Positions 17,354-27,600 of a DNA stretch of 64,000 bases are shown piece after piece (positions within the stretch are counted from its first letter, which is position 1; the number at the start of each line of letters is the position of its first letter). A program made the translations under genes and the position numbers. The DNA comes from Pantoea anthophila (GTDB lineage Bacteria; Pseudomonadota; Gammaproteobacteria; Enterobacterales; Enterobacteriaceae). The DNA is taken from NCBI RefSeq assembly GCF_006494375.1, contig NZ_VHIZ01000038.1, forward strand, positions 1 through 64,000, read 5' to 3'. The notes below the pieces were generated by a model. The model was not told where the DNA came from. It saw nothing but the letters and a program-made list of their open reading frames with translations, and did not search any database.

Positions 17354-17819
17354 AAAAACGCTTATCGTACTAACGGGTATCGTAATTTTAATGGAGGCGG
17401 CTTTTCTGGCTTACCCCTATCTTCAGCGCCGTCCCACAGAAAGTTTTAACTGTGTTGCAAACTTAGTAGAACATTACAGTGACGACATTTATCATCTGTC
17501 ACTCAACTATATGATTCGCGATAACTTTGCGTTAGCCCATATCACCGGTTATTCAGAAATGAATCCTGGAAAGGTGTTTAATCGTAAAGTCTCCTTCAGC
17601 CTGCAGCGCAATGGCGATATCTATTATATGTCCGCTGAAAAAAACATCAGGCTACCGGATGACAATCTCAGTGATGACGAGATCAGCCAGTATCTCTCGC
17701 GGTTTTTCATCGCCTCTGAGAAAGAAGTTTATATGCGAATCATCAGGCAGAAGAACAAAAACTTTCTTTTTATGGTCAACTTTATCCCGACCTATATCTG
17801 CAATTCGATATCAGGTTAA
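17346..17819 (+). CDS. FidL-like membrane partner protein
   Basis: 157 residues starting at GTG 17346 inside the end of the MarT-like gene. One N-terminal membrane helix (about 5-25), then a periplasmic beta-rich domain with two Cys, one early (SFNCVA) and one at the extreme C-terminus (TYICNS), probably a disulfide. Same layout and Cys spacing as the opposite-strand partner at 17915-18412. FidL-like proteins pair with MarT-type regulators much as ToxS pairs with ToxR; a modulator role is inferred. Confidence 0.7.
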   Translation: MIKKTLIVLTGIVILMEAAFLAYPYLQRRPTESFNCVANLVEHYSDDIYHLSLNYMIRDNFALAHITGYSEMNPGKVFNRKVSFSLQRNGDIYYMSAEKNIRLPDDNLSDDEISQYLSRFFIASEKEVYMRIIRQKNKNFLFMVNFIPTYICNSISG

Positions 17820-17887
17820 CAACCTCTTAGTCCGATGCAGGGAAGAGCGGATACACTCAAAGCCTAACGTCCGCTTTCAACGCTTAA

Positions 17888-17907
17888 CAGGCCCCTGCAG
17901 AGGCCTG
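17888..17907. terminator. Hairpin between convergent regulator pairs
   Basis: CAGGCC (17888-17893) pairs with GGCCTG (17902-17907), and the loop is itself CTGCAG-palindromic. It sits in the 95-nt gap between the two convergent FidL-like genes. There is no long T-run, so termination is only suggested. Confidence 0.4.
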
Positions 17908-17914
17908 CCTTCAT

Positions 17915-18412
17915 TCAGTAACGCTTGCAGGTAAACAGATAGGAGAGCGGCCCGCTAATCAGGTAGGCCTGCTGATCCACCTGGCGCACATCCAGCTGCA
18001 GGTAGGTCGGATCCAGCGTGATCTCCGCCAGCAGCAGATTGAATACCGCATCCGGGGTCGTATCGTTGGTTGAGGTGATAATCGATTTAATTTTATAGCG
18101 ATAAGTATCGCTCTCTATTTTTCCCCCCTCGCTCAGTGCAATACGGCGATTGAGCGTGGTGACCTTATCTCCCAGCGTGACCTGCCCGTTGAGTAACAGA
18201 TAACCCGAGTGCGCATCAATAAAACGCAAATCCTGCGACACCGCAAACTCGACTTTCTTCCCTTCCTGACGACTGAGATCGTAGCGGCTGAACGCCGAGC
18301 ATCGGAACGGCAAATCAGTTTCCTGATGACGATAAAAATTGATGGCTGCAAAGGTAACCAGCAGCAATATGGCCAGCGCTGCCGTCAGCGTAAGAGTGGC
18401 GCTGCGTTTCAA
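17915..18412 (-). CDS. FidL-like membrane partner protein (second copy)
   Basis: 165 residues: N-terminal membrane helix (about 6-28), then a periplasmic domain with Cys in LPFRCSAF and near the C-terminus (YLFTCKRY). It has the same architecture and Cys positions as the plus-strand FidL-like protein but is clearly diverged. It overlaps its regulator gene by 4 nt (ATGA), so the two are translationally coupled. A ToxS-like role in stabilising or tuning the regulator is inferred. Confidence 0.7.
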   Translation of the reverse strand: MKRSATLTLTAALAILLLVTFAAINFYRHQETDLPFRCSAFSRYDLSRQEGKKVEFAVSQDLRFIDAHSGYLLLNGQVTLGDKVTTLNRRIALSEGGKIESDTYRYKIKSIITSTNDTTPDAVFNLLLAEITLDPTYLQLDVRQVDQQAYLISGPLSYLFTCKRY

Positions 18413-19233
18413 TTCATTCTCCAGTCGAGATAATAAACGTTGTCACAGGAAATGATGTGCCCACGCTCATCAAGATTACAGGCTGACAGCATCGTTCTGC
18501 CGTAGTTCGTGGTGGTGAACGCCGTGTTTTTATCGAAATAGATCCGTCGCCCGGCGCTGCATGATTGATTATTCTCCCGGAGCATCTGCAGTATCTGTTG
18601 ATCAATAGACTCGCGCTCTACCACATCCAGGCCTTTCAGCAGTACCGCTTCACAGCCGCCCGCCAGTGGCACAGTGGTCAGCCCGCTGTTCTTCTGCGCA
18701 GGATGGATGAAGATGTAAAAGCTGAAGGCAACGATGAATATCGCCAGAAGAATCAGGGCCACACTCAGTTGTCGGGTCCTGCGCATCGGCTTTGCCACCG
18801 GAGCCAGAGAGGGTTCCGGCGCGGTGACGTTATCCGGCGGCACCTCGGAGTCTGTGCCCGCTACCGGCTCCGGCGCGATATCAGACACCGCCACCGGCTG
18901 AGCCGTTTGCCGGACAATCCTGATCTCCGGATTCAGTCGGATGCCAATCTTCGGCAGGGTCATTATCAGATTCTGGCAACCATAGGCCGCAAGCGCCCTG
19001 CGCAGAATACTCAGATACTGATTCAGATTACTGTTAGAGCCGCGCAGGCCATACCGGTCCCACACCTCTGTCAGTAAGGTGTCACGCGACAGGATTTCTC
19101 CACCAGAATTCAGCAGCTGCTCAAACAACCGGCCGGAAGAGATACTCAGGCTCAGCGACTCCTGAGTAGGTATATGGCTCAGCGTACAGTCATCTGAATT
19201 ATACGTAATCTGGTCATCGATAATGTAAATCAT
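18409..19233 (-). CDS. MarT/CadC-like membrane winged-helix regulator (second copy)
   Basis: 274 residues: N-terminal winged helix (about 1-105; SSGRLFEQLLNSGGEILSRD, NSNLNQYLSILRRAL, LIMTLPKIGIRL), a Pro/Glu-rich linker, one membrane helix (about 153-172, VALILLAIFIVAFSFYIF), then about 100 periplasmic residues with four Cys. Same architecture as the plus-strand copy and facing it. It may sense an envelope signal and bind DNA from the membrane. The targets cannot be read from the sequence. Confidence 0.8.
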   Translation of the reverse strand: MIYIIDDQITYNSDDCTLSHIPTQESLSLSISSGRLFEQLLNSGGEILSRDTLLTEVWDRYGLRGSNSNLNQYLSILRRALAAYGCQNLIMTLPKIGIRLNPEIRIVRQTAQPVAVSDIAPEPVAGTDSEVPPDNVTAPEPSLAPVAKPMRRTRQLSVALILLAIFIVAFSFYIFIHPAQKNSGLTTVPLAGGCEAVLLKGLDVVERESIDQQILQMLRENNQSCSAGRRIYFDKNTAFTTTNYGRTMLSACNLDERGHIISCDNVYYLDWRMN

Positions 19234-19549
19234 TAAGAAATCACTGAATTTGCGCTCATTGCCGACAGTATAATTCAGCTGAATGGAAGAAGCACCAGGC
19301 AGGGTTAATCCGGTAAATTAATACCGAAAACATTCGCTTAACAGAAACATCGCCGCCGGAATGTTCACTATTCTCCGCACCGCTTACTTAATAGCAGCAC
19401 CTCCCGTTATTAACGCTTCGCTCATGGCGCCCTGTTCCGGCAGCTTTATAAATCTGTACCTTTCCTGACAAAATTAGGGCTGCCCGGCCGCCTGCGGTTT
19501 TATTTCGACACTACAATTAATCGCACCAACATCATTTCAGAGAACGTTG
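19234..19549. other. Intergenic region between MarT-like and ROK kinase genes
   Basis: A 316-nt divergent spacer. It is AT-rich on the regulator side and GC-rich towards the kinase, marking the compositional edge of the accessory region. It must contain both promoters. I saw no gene, repeat or recognisable operator. Confidence 0.5.
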
Positions 19550-20431
19550 ATGAATATTGCAGCTTTTGATATTGGCGGTACCTCTTTAAAAATGGGCGTG
19601 GTGGACGATCGGGGAAACATTCTGACGCAGGAGAGCGCCGACATTTCCCACAACGCGCGGGACAAAATTCTGGAAGAAATAGTGGGCTGGCTGGAGAAGA
19701 ATCCCGGCTGTGAAGGTATCGCCGTGAGTACGCCAGGCTATATCGACCCCGATAAAGGCTTTATTGAGATGGGCGGCACCATCCGTGACTTTGACGGGTT
19801 TCATCTGAGCCAGTGGCTGACGGAGAAAACCGCCCTGCCTGCCACGGTGGAAAACGACGCGCACTGTGCCCTGCTGGCGGAATACTGGCTGGGCAAAGCG
19901 AAAAAACTGAACGATTTCCTGATGCTGACCATCGGAACCGGGATGGGCGGAGCCGCTTTCTGCAACGGTGCGCTGATTCGCGGTGGCCGGAACCGGGCAG
20001 GTGAGTTTGGCTGTCTGCTGACCTCACGCCCCACCAGCAGCGACATTGAACGCCACACCATGAGCCAGAGCTGTACCATGACCGCGCTGCGGGAGAATTA
20101 CAGTCAGCTCACCGATCGGCCTGTCGATGACGTCAGTGGCAAAGATGTGTTTGACGCCTGCGATCGCCAGGAAAAAACGGCACAGCAGGTGGTGGAAAAA
20201 TTCTACCAGGATCTTGCGGCCTGTTTATATAACCTCTTCAGCGTCTTTGATCCGCAGATGATATTTATCGGCGGCGGCATCACGGCGCGGGAACCGTTCC
20301 TTGAAGAACTCTCTGAGCAACTGGCAAAGTATCAGATTGATATTCGCATTGATGCGGCCACCTATGGCAATGACTCCGGCATGCTGGGCGCAACATGGAA
20401 TTTCCTCCAGCGCCAGCCACAGAAAAATTAG
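19550..20431 (+). CDS. ROK-family sugar kinase (BglK-like)
   Basis: 293 residues with the ROK kinase order: N-terminal phosphate loop FDIGGTSLKMG, catalytic region VENDAHCALLAEYW (Asp as base), LTIGTGMGGA, and C-terminal IFIGGGIT. The usual ROK zinc motif (CxCGxxGCxE) is absent; the region reads GEFGCLLTSRPTS. This is as in beta-glucoside kinases (BglK), which phosphorylate cellobiose-type glucosides or glucose. ATG 19550 is preferred over a TTG 3 nt upstream. It appears monocistronic with no transporter or hydrolase beside it, so the substrate is uncertain. Confidence 0.85.
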   Translation: MNIAAFDIGGTSLKMGVVDDRGNILTQESADISHNARDKILEEIVGWLEKNPGCEGIAVSTPGYIDPDKGFIEMGGTIRDFDGFHLSQWLTEKTALPATVENDAHCALLAEYWLGKAKKLNDFLMLTIGTGMGGAAFCNGALIRGGRNRAGEFGCLLTSRPTSSDIERHTMSQSCTMTALRENYSQLTDRPVDDVSGKDVFDACDRQEKTAQQVVEKFYQDLAACLYNLFSVFDPQMIFIGGGITAREPFLEELSEQLAKYQIDIRIDAATYGNDSGMLGATWNFLQRQPQKN

Positions 20432-20621
20432 CTGACCGGTCAGGGTCATCTGGCCCGCAGGCAGCGTCAGGATAAGGGAGGCGCTCAACCCTCTCTGTCG
20501 CCTCCCTGTCGCGTCGGCTCAACTCCGGCGCATCAAACAGGCTGAGTGCTATACCGGTCAGGGTAAAGACCAGCAGATACAACAGGATGAGCGCGACAAG
20601 CAGAGCACGGTGACTGCGCAT
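20280..20621 (-). CDS. Doubtful small membrane ORF after mipA-like gene
   Basis: A minus-strand frame starts 20 nt beyond the MipA-like stop. It opens with a credible membrane helix (MRSHRALLVALILLYLLVF) and then runs through the 20476-20506 hairpin and antisense into the ROK kinase gene, with unnatural-looking Arg/Pro/Cys-rich sequence. Only the first 45 or so residues look protein-like. It may be a truncated small membrane gene or chance. Confidence 0.2.
   Translation of the reverse strand: MRSHRALLVALILLYLLVFTLTGIALSLFDAPELSRRDREATERVERLPYPDAACGPDDPDRSANFSVAGAGGNSMLRPACRSHCHRWPHQCEYQSDTLPVAQRVLQGTVPAP
20476..20506. terminator. Hairpin between ROK kinase and mipA-like genes
   Basis: GGGAGGCG (20476-20483) pairs perfectly with CGCCTCCC (20499-20506) around a 15-nt loop, in the gap between convergent genes. 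There is no T-run; it is a plausible shared terminator. Confidence 0.4.
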
Positions 20622-20641
20622 CCCGCTTATTCCCACGTAGC

Positions 20642-21430
20642 TCAGAAGGTATAGCTGAGGGCCAGCGTAACCCCGGCACCGTCATGCCGTGCGACAAGGG
20701 GACTGTCGGAGGCAGATTTATCGAGCCAGCTGTAATCACCCGTGACGCTGGCTGCCCAGGCAGGGGTCAGCTGATGACTCCAGGTCAGACTGGCATCCGT
20801 TCCGTAGAATCCCCCCGAAGCGTTATACCGTGCAAACCCGCTGCGCGCACTCTGCTGGCTGTTCACCCCGTACCAGGTGTTCATGTAGCGTCCGTCACCG
20901 AACAGACCGGCCACCTGCAGCGCCAGGGTATCGTCCGCGGTCTGCCAGGGGATCAGGGTGACCGACGTCCGGTACTGCACACCCTGGCTGTCACTCAATG
21001 GCAGCGTCGCTTTACCCTCCAGCACCAGCCACGGCGTTACAGACCAGCCCAGCGCCAGCGCGGTATTGACCGTCGCGTCGATATTTCCCATTCCCCGCAG
21101 CCGGTCATCCCCGTCACGCCAGGAGGAATTCCGGTCTGAGCGGCCCAGCCCGTAGCCCAGCGTATGCTCAAGGTAAAGTCCGTTATCCGCCTGCAGGTCA
21201 TAACCGATACCTTTTTGCGAATCGAGAAAAAACGCCCCGTCGCGCGCCTGAATCACCGGCATCACCTGCCAGTGATTCCTCTTTGCGCCGCTGTAGCGCG
21301 GTGCGTTGATGCCCGCAATGCCCAGCGTCATGCTGGGAGGCGGCGTGGGACTCTCTTCGGCCATCGCGGCGGCGGCACTGAAACCCAGCGACAAACAGAC
21401 CATGTGAAGCGTTATTTTTCCGGTTATCAT
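20642..21430 (-). CDS. MipA/OmpV-family outer-membrane protein
   Basis: About 262 residues: signal peptide ending AAMA, then a beta-barrel with alternating aromatic strands, PRYSGAKRNHWQVMPVIQARDGAFFLD near the start (family hallmark) and a terminal Phe (TLALSYTF). MipA/OmpV proteins are envelope barrels; some act as scaffolds for murein enzymes and others respond to antibiotics and osmolarity. ATG 21430 follows GAGGAA. It is divergent from the response-regulator gene, an arrangement suggesting control by that two-component system. Confidence 0.88.
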   Translation of the reverse strand: MITGKITLHMVCLSLGFSAAAAMAEESPTPPPSMTLGIAGINAPRYSGAKRNHWQVMPVIQARDGAFFLDSQKGIGYDLQADNGLYLEHTLGYGLGRSDRNSSWRDGDDRLRGMGNIDATVNTALALGWSVTPWLVLEGKATLPLSDSQGVQYRTSVTLIPWQTADDTLALQVAGLFGDGRYMNTWYGVNSQQSARSGFARYNASGGFYGTDASLTWSHQLTPAWAASVTGDYSWLDKSASDSPLVARHDGAGVTLALSYTF

Positions 21431-21559
21431 CACGTTTCCTCATTATCACATCCGGTGCGGAGCTGGGGAGTCAGTACCGCGTCACCGGAGGTGAGTATGC
21501 GAGGCGCGTATCAATGAACGGCCAGGGATTTATGAAGAAACAGTCAAGGTGGTCCGGAA

Positions 21560-22255
21560 ATGCAGGAAAAACGTGTACTGATTATTGAAGATGACGCGGA
21601 TGCAGCGGGCGTCCTTGAGGCTTACCTGAAACGTGAAAACTATGCGGTTACGATAGCCGGTGACGGACCGGGCGGGCTGGAGGCGGCCAGACGCTGGCAG
21701 CCCGATCTGATCCTGCTCGATATCATGCTGCCCGGCATGAACGGCACCGAGGTGCTGGCAGCGCTGCGGCGGCGTGACGATACCCCGGTGATCATGGTCA
21801 CGGCGATGGGTGACGCGCCCGATCGCATCGGTGCGCTGCGCTATGGGGCCGATGACTATGTGGTAAAACCCTACCATCCCGGTGAAGTGGTGGCGCGCGT
21901 GCAGGCCGTTCTGCGCCGCAGCCAGCCGGCCGCGGCCGCGGCCGGGGTCCTGCGCTGGGCCGGTTTAACGGTCGATCCCGAGGCGCTCACCGCGGTCGTG
22001 GAGGGTGACAGCGCCGCCCCACACCGGCTCGATCTGACGCCCACCGAGTTTTCCCTGCTGGTCACGCTGATGCGCGCTCCGACGCGACCCTTTACCCGCC
22101 TGTTTCTGCTGGAGCACTGCCTGCCGGAAAGTGATGCGCTGGAGCGCGTAGTCGATACCCATGTCTACAACCTGCGCCGCAAACTGGAAGCCGCCGGCAT
22201 CTCTGATGTGCTGCCGGCGGTGCGCAGCGTCGGCTACCGGTTCAGACAGCCATGA
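21560..22255 (+). CDS. OmpR/PhoB-family response regulator
   Basis: 231 residues. Receiver domain (1-120) with acidic pocket EDD at 10-12, phospho-acceptor Asp about 54 (LILLDIMLPG), conserved Thr (VTAMG) and Lys (VVKPY). C-terminal winged helix (about 135-231: LTPTEFSLLVTLMRAP, then RVVDTHVYNLRRKLE and SVGYRF). It overlaps the sensor kinase by 4 nt. The downstream RND genes and divergent mipA-like gene are likely targets, as in BaeSR-like envelope-stress systems; no binding site was identified. Confidence 0.93.
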   Translation: MQEKRVLIIEDDADAAGVLEAYLKRENYAVTIAGDGPGGLEAARRWQPDLILLDIMLPGMNGTEVLAALRRRDDTPVIMVTAMGDAPDRIGALRYGADDYVVKPYHPGEVVARVQAVLRRSQPAAAAAGVLRWAGLTVDPEALTAVVEGDSAAPHRLDLTPTEFSLLVTLMRAPTRPFTRLFLLEHCLPESDALERVVDTHVYNLRRKLEAAGISDVLPAVRSVGYRFRQP

Positions 22256-23421
22256 AGAACGCAACCCACACCTCACTGTGGCGCTGGATCTGCATCCGGG
22301 TCCTGTTGCTGGCGATAGGCAGCGTAGTGCTGATCGCCCTCTGTATGTGGCTGCGATTTGCGGTGCAGGCGGTCTGGGTCTACCACCGGATGCCCCCCGC
22401 GCTGGTGGAGGAGTTCACCCGGCTGCGCCAGCATCCCGCCAGCGATCCGGCGCGCTTCCATCAGATAGTCGATCAATACTGGGGCATCAATTTTTCCGAT
22501 CCGTCGCTGGCCTCCTCTGACTGGCTGACCGTCATCCTTCTGGTCGTGGTCACCATTCCGCTTATGGTGCTGATCGCGCTGCGCTTTGCGCGTCCGCTCT
22601 CCGCACAGTTCAGCCAGCTGGCAACGGCGGCGCGTGCGGTGTCGCAGGGGGAGTTTGGCCGCCCGGCGGCGGTCGTTGACGCGGCTCCGCAGGAGCTGGT
22701 GCGCTTTACCGAAGACTTTAATCAGATGACACAGCAGCTGGCGCGTTACGAGCGCGAGCTGCGCGCCTCTCACGTCGCGATGGCGCATGAACTGCGCTCT
22801 CCATTGACGGCGGCGATGGGCCGTCTGCAGGGCATTCTGGATGGCGTTTTCCCGGCCGACCCTCAGCAGCTGGCGATGATCATGAAGCAGCTGACACAAC
22901 TGAGCCGGCTGACTGACGAACTGCATCTGCTGTCACTGGCGGATGCGGGGCAGCTTACGCTGAACCCGGAGTGCTTTAACCCCGCAGAGCTGCTGCGCGA
23001 GCGCACCGGCTGGCTGCTGCCGCAGGCAGAGCAGGCAGGCCTGACCCTCCGCGTGAAAGCCCCTGACAACCTGCTGCTCTGCGCCGATGCGTTCCGGCTG
23101 GGGCAGGTGGTGACCATCCTCTGCGAAAATGCGCTGCGCTACGCGGCGGACGGCGGTGTGCTGCTCATTTCCGCCAGCCGGGACGCCCGGGCCACGATAC
23201 TGACCTTTCGTGATTACGGTCAGGGCGTGGATCCGGACTTCCTGCCACAGCTGTTTGACCGCTTTACCCGCGCCGACTCCTCACGCGCCCGCCACTCCGG
23301 CGGCAGCGGACTGGGATTGTCCATTGCCAAAGCCATTGTCGACGCGCACGGCGGGACGATCACCGCCTCGCTACCCGCCGACGGCGGCCTGCTGATTCGG
23401 ATAACACTCCCGGATCGATAA
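22252..23421 (+). CDS. Sensor histidine kinase
   Basis: 389 residues: two membrane helices (about 13-40 and 90-110) around a short periplasmic loop of about 50 residues, a HAMP linker (RPLSAQFSQLATAARAVSQGEFG), a dimerisation domain with MAHELRSPLTAAMGR (phospho-His), and an ATPase domain with LCENALRYA (N box), DYGQGV (G1) and GGSGLGLSIAKAIV (G2). It overlaps the response regulator by 4 nt. The small periplasmic loop gives little clue to its ligand. Confidence 0.93.
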   Translation: MKNATHTSLWRWICIRVLLLAIGSVVLIALCMWLRFAVQAVWVYHRMPPALVEEFTRLRQHPASDPARFHQIVDQYWGINFSDPSLASSDWLTVILLVVVTIPLMVLIALRFARPLSAQFSQLATAARAVSQGEFGRPAAVVDAAPQELVRFTEDFNQMTQQLARYERELRASHVAMAHELRSPLTAAMGRLQGILDGVFPADPQQLAMIMKQLTQLSRLTDELHLLSLADAGQLTLNPECFNPAELLRERTGWLLPQAEQAGLTLRVKAPDNLLLCADAFRLGQVVTILCENALRYAADGGVLLISASRDARATILTFRDYGQGVDPDFLPQLFDRFTRADSSRARHSGGSGLGLSIAKAIVDAHGGTITASLPADGGLLIRITLPDR

Positions 23422-23514
23422 ATTGTTCTGACTTGACCATTTCTTGATGGTTCATGGAACGTTTCTGGACATGGGCCGGGTTCAATGAGCACAACTCATT
23501 ACAGGAACCCGGCT

Positions 23515-24648
23515 ATGACAGACTTCTTATCTGATGCTGCCCGCCAGATCTGGCGTCACCTCTTCTCTGTTCACCTCGTGGTGCCGTTCGTCTTTGTGCT
23601 GTCCGGGGTGCTGATCATGACCGGCTGCCGCGATAACAGTGCGGCCCCGCCGCCAGCTCCGCCCCGCCCGGTAAAAACCGTGACCGCGCCGCCGCCCGGC
23701 GGTGCGGCCTCTCTGCGGCTGACCGGTGAAATCCGGGCGCATGACGAAGTCACCCTGGCCTTCCGGCTCGACGGGCGGGTCGTCAGCCGCACGGCTGAAC
23801 TGGGCGATCGGGTCAGTGCCGGGCAACCGCTGGCGGCGCTGGAAAACGATCAGACGCGTAACCAGCTGAGCAGCGCCCGGGCCGATCTCGACAGCGCCCG
23901 GGCTGCGGAGCGGGTCGCCGCGCTGAATCTGCATCGGATGCGGTTGCTGATGCCCGGCGGTGCTATCGCCCGCAGCCAGCTGGACAGTGCCCAGGCGGAC
24001 TGGCAGAGCGCGCAGTCCCGCCGCCTCAGTAGCGAAGCGGCGCTGAAAAATGCTCAGGATAGCCTCAGCTGGACCCGGCTGACGGCCCCTGCTGCGGGCC
24101 GGATCACCGCTATCACGGTTCAGCCGGGTCAGGTGGTCAGCGCCGGACAAAGCGTAATGACGCTGGCCGCGGGGGATGCTCGCGATGCGGTGTTTGATCT
24201 GACCACCACCGAGCGGCTGCAGATCGCTGATCGCACACCGCTGAGGGTGACGCTGCTTGCTGCCCCCGGCACTGAGGCCAGCGGCACGGTCCGTGACATC
24301 AGTCCGCAGGCTGACCCGCAGACCCGCACCTGGCGGCTGCGTGTCACGCTGAATCAGCCGCCCGAGGCGATGGCGCCCGGTGCCACCGTTATGGTTACCC
24401 TGCCCGACTCGCAACCGCCGGTCATCGCCCTGCCCGCCAGCGCCCTGACGCGCTTAGCCGACCAGCCGGCGCTGCTGGTTGTGGATGCGGCTTCCCGTCT
24501 GCAGCTTCGCCCGGTGGTGCTGGCCCGCTTTGACGCTCAGCAGATCTTCGTCGCATCCGGTATTCAGCCGGGCGAGCGCATCGTTACCGCCGGCGTCGCC
24601 ACCCTGCAGCCCGGCGAAAAAGTGTTGCCTGCGCAGGAGGAACCATGA
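23515..24648 (+). CDS. RND efflux periplasmic adaptor, lipoprotein type
   Basis: About 377 residues. A long N-terminal segment and hydrophobic stretch end in the lipobox MTGC, a Pro-rich linker follows, then the AcrA-type order: lipoyl half (GRVVSRTAELGDRVSAGQPL), helical hairpin (about 100-165), second lipoyl half (LTAPAAGRITAITVQPGQVVSAGQ), beta-barrel and membrane-proximal domain. It links the RND pump to an outer-membrane channel. ATG 23515 follows AGGA; an in-frame start at 23485 is less likely. It overlaps the pump gene by 4 nt. No outer-membrane partner is encoded nearby, so a housekeeping TolC is probably used. Confidence 0.92.
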   Translation: MTDFLSDAARQIWRHLFSVHLVVPFVFVLSGVLIMTGCRDNSAAPPPAPPRPVKTVTAPPPGGAASLRLTGEIRAHDEVTLAFRLDGRVVSRTAELGDRVSAGQPLAALENDQTRNQLSSARADLDSARAAERVAALNLHRMRLLMPGGAIARSQLDSAQADWQSAQSRRLSSEAALKNAQDSLSWTRLTAPAAGRITAITVQPGQVVSAGQSVMTLAAGDARDAVFDLTTTERLQIADRTPLRVTLLAAPGTEASGTVRDISPQADPQTRTWRLRVTLNQPPEAMAPGATVMVTLPDSQPPVIALPASALTRLADQPALLVVDAASRLQLRPVVLARFDAQQIFVASGIQPGERIVTAGVATLQPGEKVLPAQEEP

Positions 24649-27600
24649 AAAAACCGGCTGGCTTTAACCTCTCTGGCTGGGCGCTGGCGCATCAGCAGCT
24701 GGTTGTCTTTTTTATGCTGCTGGTGATGGCCGCGGGCGTGATGAGCTATGAACATCTGTCACGCAATGAAGATCCGGCGTTTACCATCAAAACCGCGGTG
24801 GTCTCTGCCCAATGGCCGGGCGCCGACGTTAACACCATGGTGCAGCTGGTGACAGACGTGCTGGAGCAGAAGGTGCAGGAACTCCCCTCTCTCGATACGG
24901 TGGAGAGTGAAACCCGCGCCGGGCAGACGGTCATCTATGTCAACCTGCGTGACGATACGCCGCCGTCTCAGGTCGCGGGCATCTGGTATCAGCTGCGCAA
25001 AAAGATGCAGGATGTGAGCACCTCTCTGCCGCAGGGCGTGCAGGGTCCGGCGGTGAACGACGAGTTTGATGACACCTTCGGCACGATTTATGGCTTCACG
25101 GCTGAGGGCTTTACCGCCCGTGAGCTGCGCGACCGCGTCGATAACCTGCGGCGCGCTCTGGCGACCCTGCCCGACATCGGCAAAACCCGGCTGCTGGGTG
25201 TGCAGGAGCAACAGGTGGTTATCGCCTTTTCTCCGCAAAAGCTCAATGGCATGGGTCTCGATTTGCAGCAGGTCAGCGACGCCATCAACGCGCAGAACGA
25301 GGTCGTTCCGGCGGGCAGCCTGCGCACCGACCGCGAGAATATTGCGCTGCGGGTCAGCGGCACCCTGACCTCCGTCGACAGCCTGCAGGCGATGACGCTG
25401 CATATCGGCGATCGCTTTATCCCGCTGACCGATCTCGCGACGATCAGCCTGCAACCCGCCGAACCGCCCGCCCCGACGTTCCGGGTCAATGGCGTGCCCG
25501 CTATCGGGCTGGCCGTCTCCATGGCCGCCAGCGGCAACCTGCTCGACTTTGGTCAGCAGCTGAATCATCGCATGCAGACGCTGGCTGGTCAGTTACCGCA
25601 CGGCATCACCATGACCCGCGTTGCCGATCAGTCTGCGGTGGTAAAAACGGCGGTCAGCGGTTTTGTGCGAATCCTGGGCGAAGCCGTGGTGATTGTGTTA
25701 GCCGTGTCGTTTATCTCGCTGGGGCTGCGCGCCGGACTGGTGGTGGCGGCGGCGATCCCGCTGGTGCTGGCGATGACCTTTACCGGTATGTTGCTGGCCG
25801 GTATCGGGCTGCAACGCATCTCGCTGGGTGCGCTGATTATCGCACTGGGGCTGCTGGTGGATGACGCCATGATCACCGTCGAGGCGATGGTGGCCCGGCT
25901 GGAAGCGGGTGACAGTAAGTGGCAGGCCGCTACCTGGGCGTTTAAAACCACCGCCTTTCCGATGCTGACCGGCACGCTGGTCATGATCGCCGGCTTCATT
26001 CCGGTCGGGTTCGCCGCCTCCAGCGCCGGCGAGTACTGCTACTCGCTGTTTGTGGTCATCGCGCTGGCGCTGCTCTGCTCGTGGGTCGTCGCGGTGATCT
26101 TCTCTCCGCTTACCGGCTGCTGGCTGCTGTCGGCAAAACTGAATCATGCCGACCCGCGACCGGGCGTGCTGATGCGCGGCTATCACTGGCTGCTGGAAGT
26201 GATTCTGCGTCATCGGGGCGTGACGGTCAGCGCGGCGCTGGGGGTGCTGCTGGTCAGCCTGTACGCCACCACGTTTATGCAGGGTGAATTTTTCCCGGCG
26301 TCCGACCGCCCCGAACTGCTGGTCAGCCTCACGCTTCCCGCCAGTGCGACGCAGGCTGAAACCACGCGCCGGACCGCACAGCTGGAAGAGGTGCTGCGCC
26401 ATGACCGCGATGTCGCCAGCTTCAGCAGCTACGCAGGGTCGGGCGCCATCCGTTTCTATCTGCCGATGGATGTGCTGCTGGAGAATGAAAACATCGCGCA
26501 GCTGGTGGTGGTCGCCAGAAACCTGTCGGTGCGCGACCGGTTGCAGCGCAGGCTGGAGAGCAGACTCGGTGAGAACTTCAGTGATATCACCACACGGGTC
26601 TCGCCGCTGGAGCTGGGACCGCCGGTTGGCTGGCCACTGAAATACCGCCTTACCGGACCGGATTATGGTCATGTCCGGCTGGCGGCATCCCGGCTGGCGG
26701 CGCTGATTGCCCGCTCACCGCTGACCCGCGAGGTCAATCTGACCGCCGGAGAACCGGAGCGTGTCATGACGCTGGCCGTCAATCAGACCGAAGCCCGCGC
26801 GGCCGGACTCTCCTCCGGGACGATAGCCCGTGCCCTGAATACGCTGATGTCCGGCAGCGTGGTGACGACACTGCGCGACCGCAACCGGCTGATTGATGTG
26901 GTGTTACGCGGCAATGACGCCGAGCGGCAGGATACGGCGACGCTGGCGGGTTTGATGATCACCAATGCCAGCGGTCAGAAGATCCCGCTGCGCCAGGTGG
27001 CGACCCTGAAGTGGGGCGTGGATGACCCGGTGATCTGGCGGCGTCAGCGGCTGCCCTACATCACGGTGCAGACGGATATCGCCCCCGGCCAGCGGGCGGA
27101 AGCGGTCTCCCAACAGCTGACACCGGCTATCGCCGCCCTGCGTGCTTCCCTGCCCGCCGGGTACACGATTGAGGAAGCGGGCACGGTAGCGGAGTCGGAC
27201 AAGGGCAACAGTTCGGTCTTTGCCCTGCTGCCGATGACGCTCTGCGCCATGCTGGTCCTGCTGATGATTCAGCTGCAACGCTTTTCCGGCATGCTGCTTG
27301 CGCTGAGCATGGCCCCCTTCGGCCTGCCCGGCATCGTTTCCGCCATGCTGCCGACCGGCACCCCGCTGGGCTTTGTGGCGCTGCTGGGGATTATTGCACT
27401 GGCAGGTATCATCATCCGCAATGCGGTGATCATGATCAGTGAAGTGGATGCCAATGCCCGCGTCGGGCTGGCCGCCGGTGAGGCCATCCGCCAGGCAGCG
27501 CATCACCGCGCGCGGCCTATTCTGCTGACCGCCTGCGCCGCGATCCTCGGTATGATCCCCATCGCCCATCAGGTTTTCTGGGGACCGATGGCGCTGGCGA

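Noticed and set aside
25698..26672. Long minus-strand open frame of 324 codons
   Set aside because: A Gln/Arg/His-rich shadow of the GC-rich RND gene.
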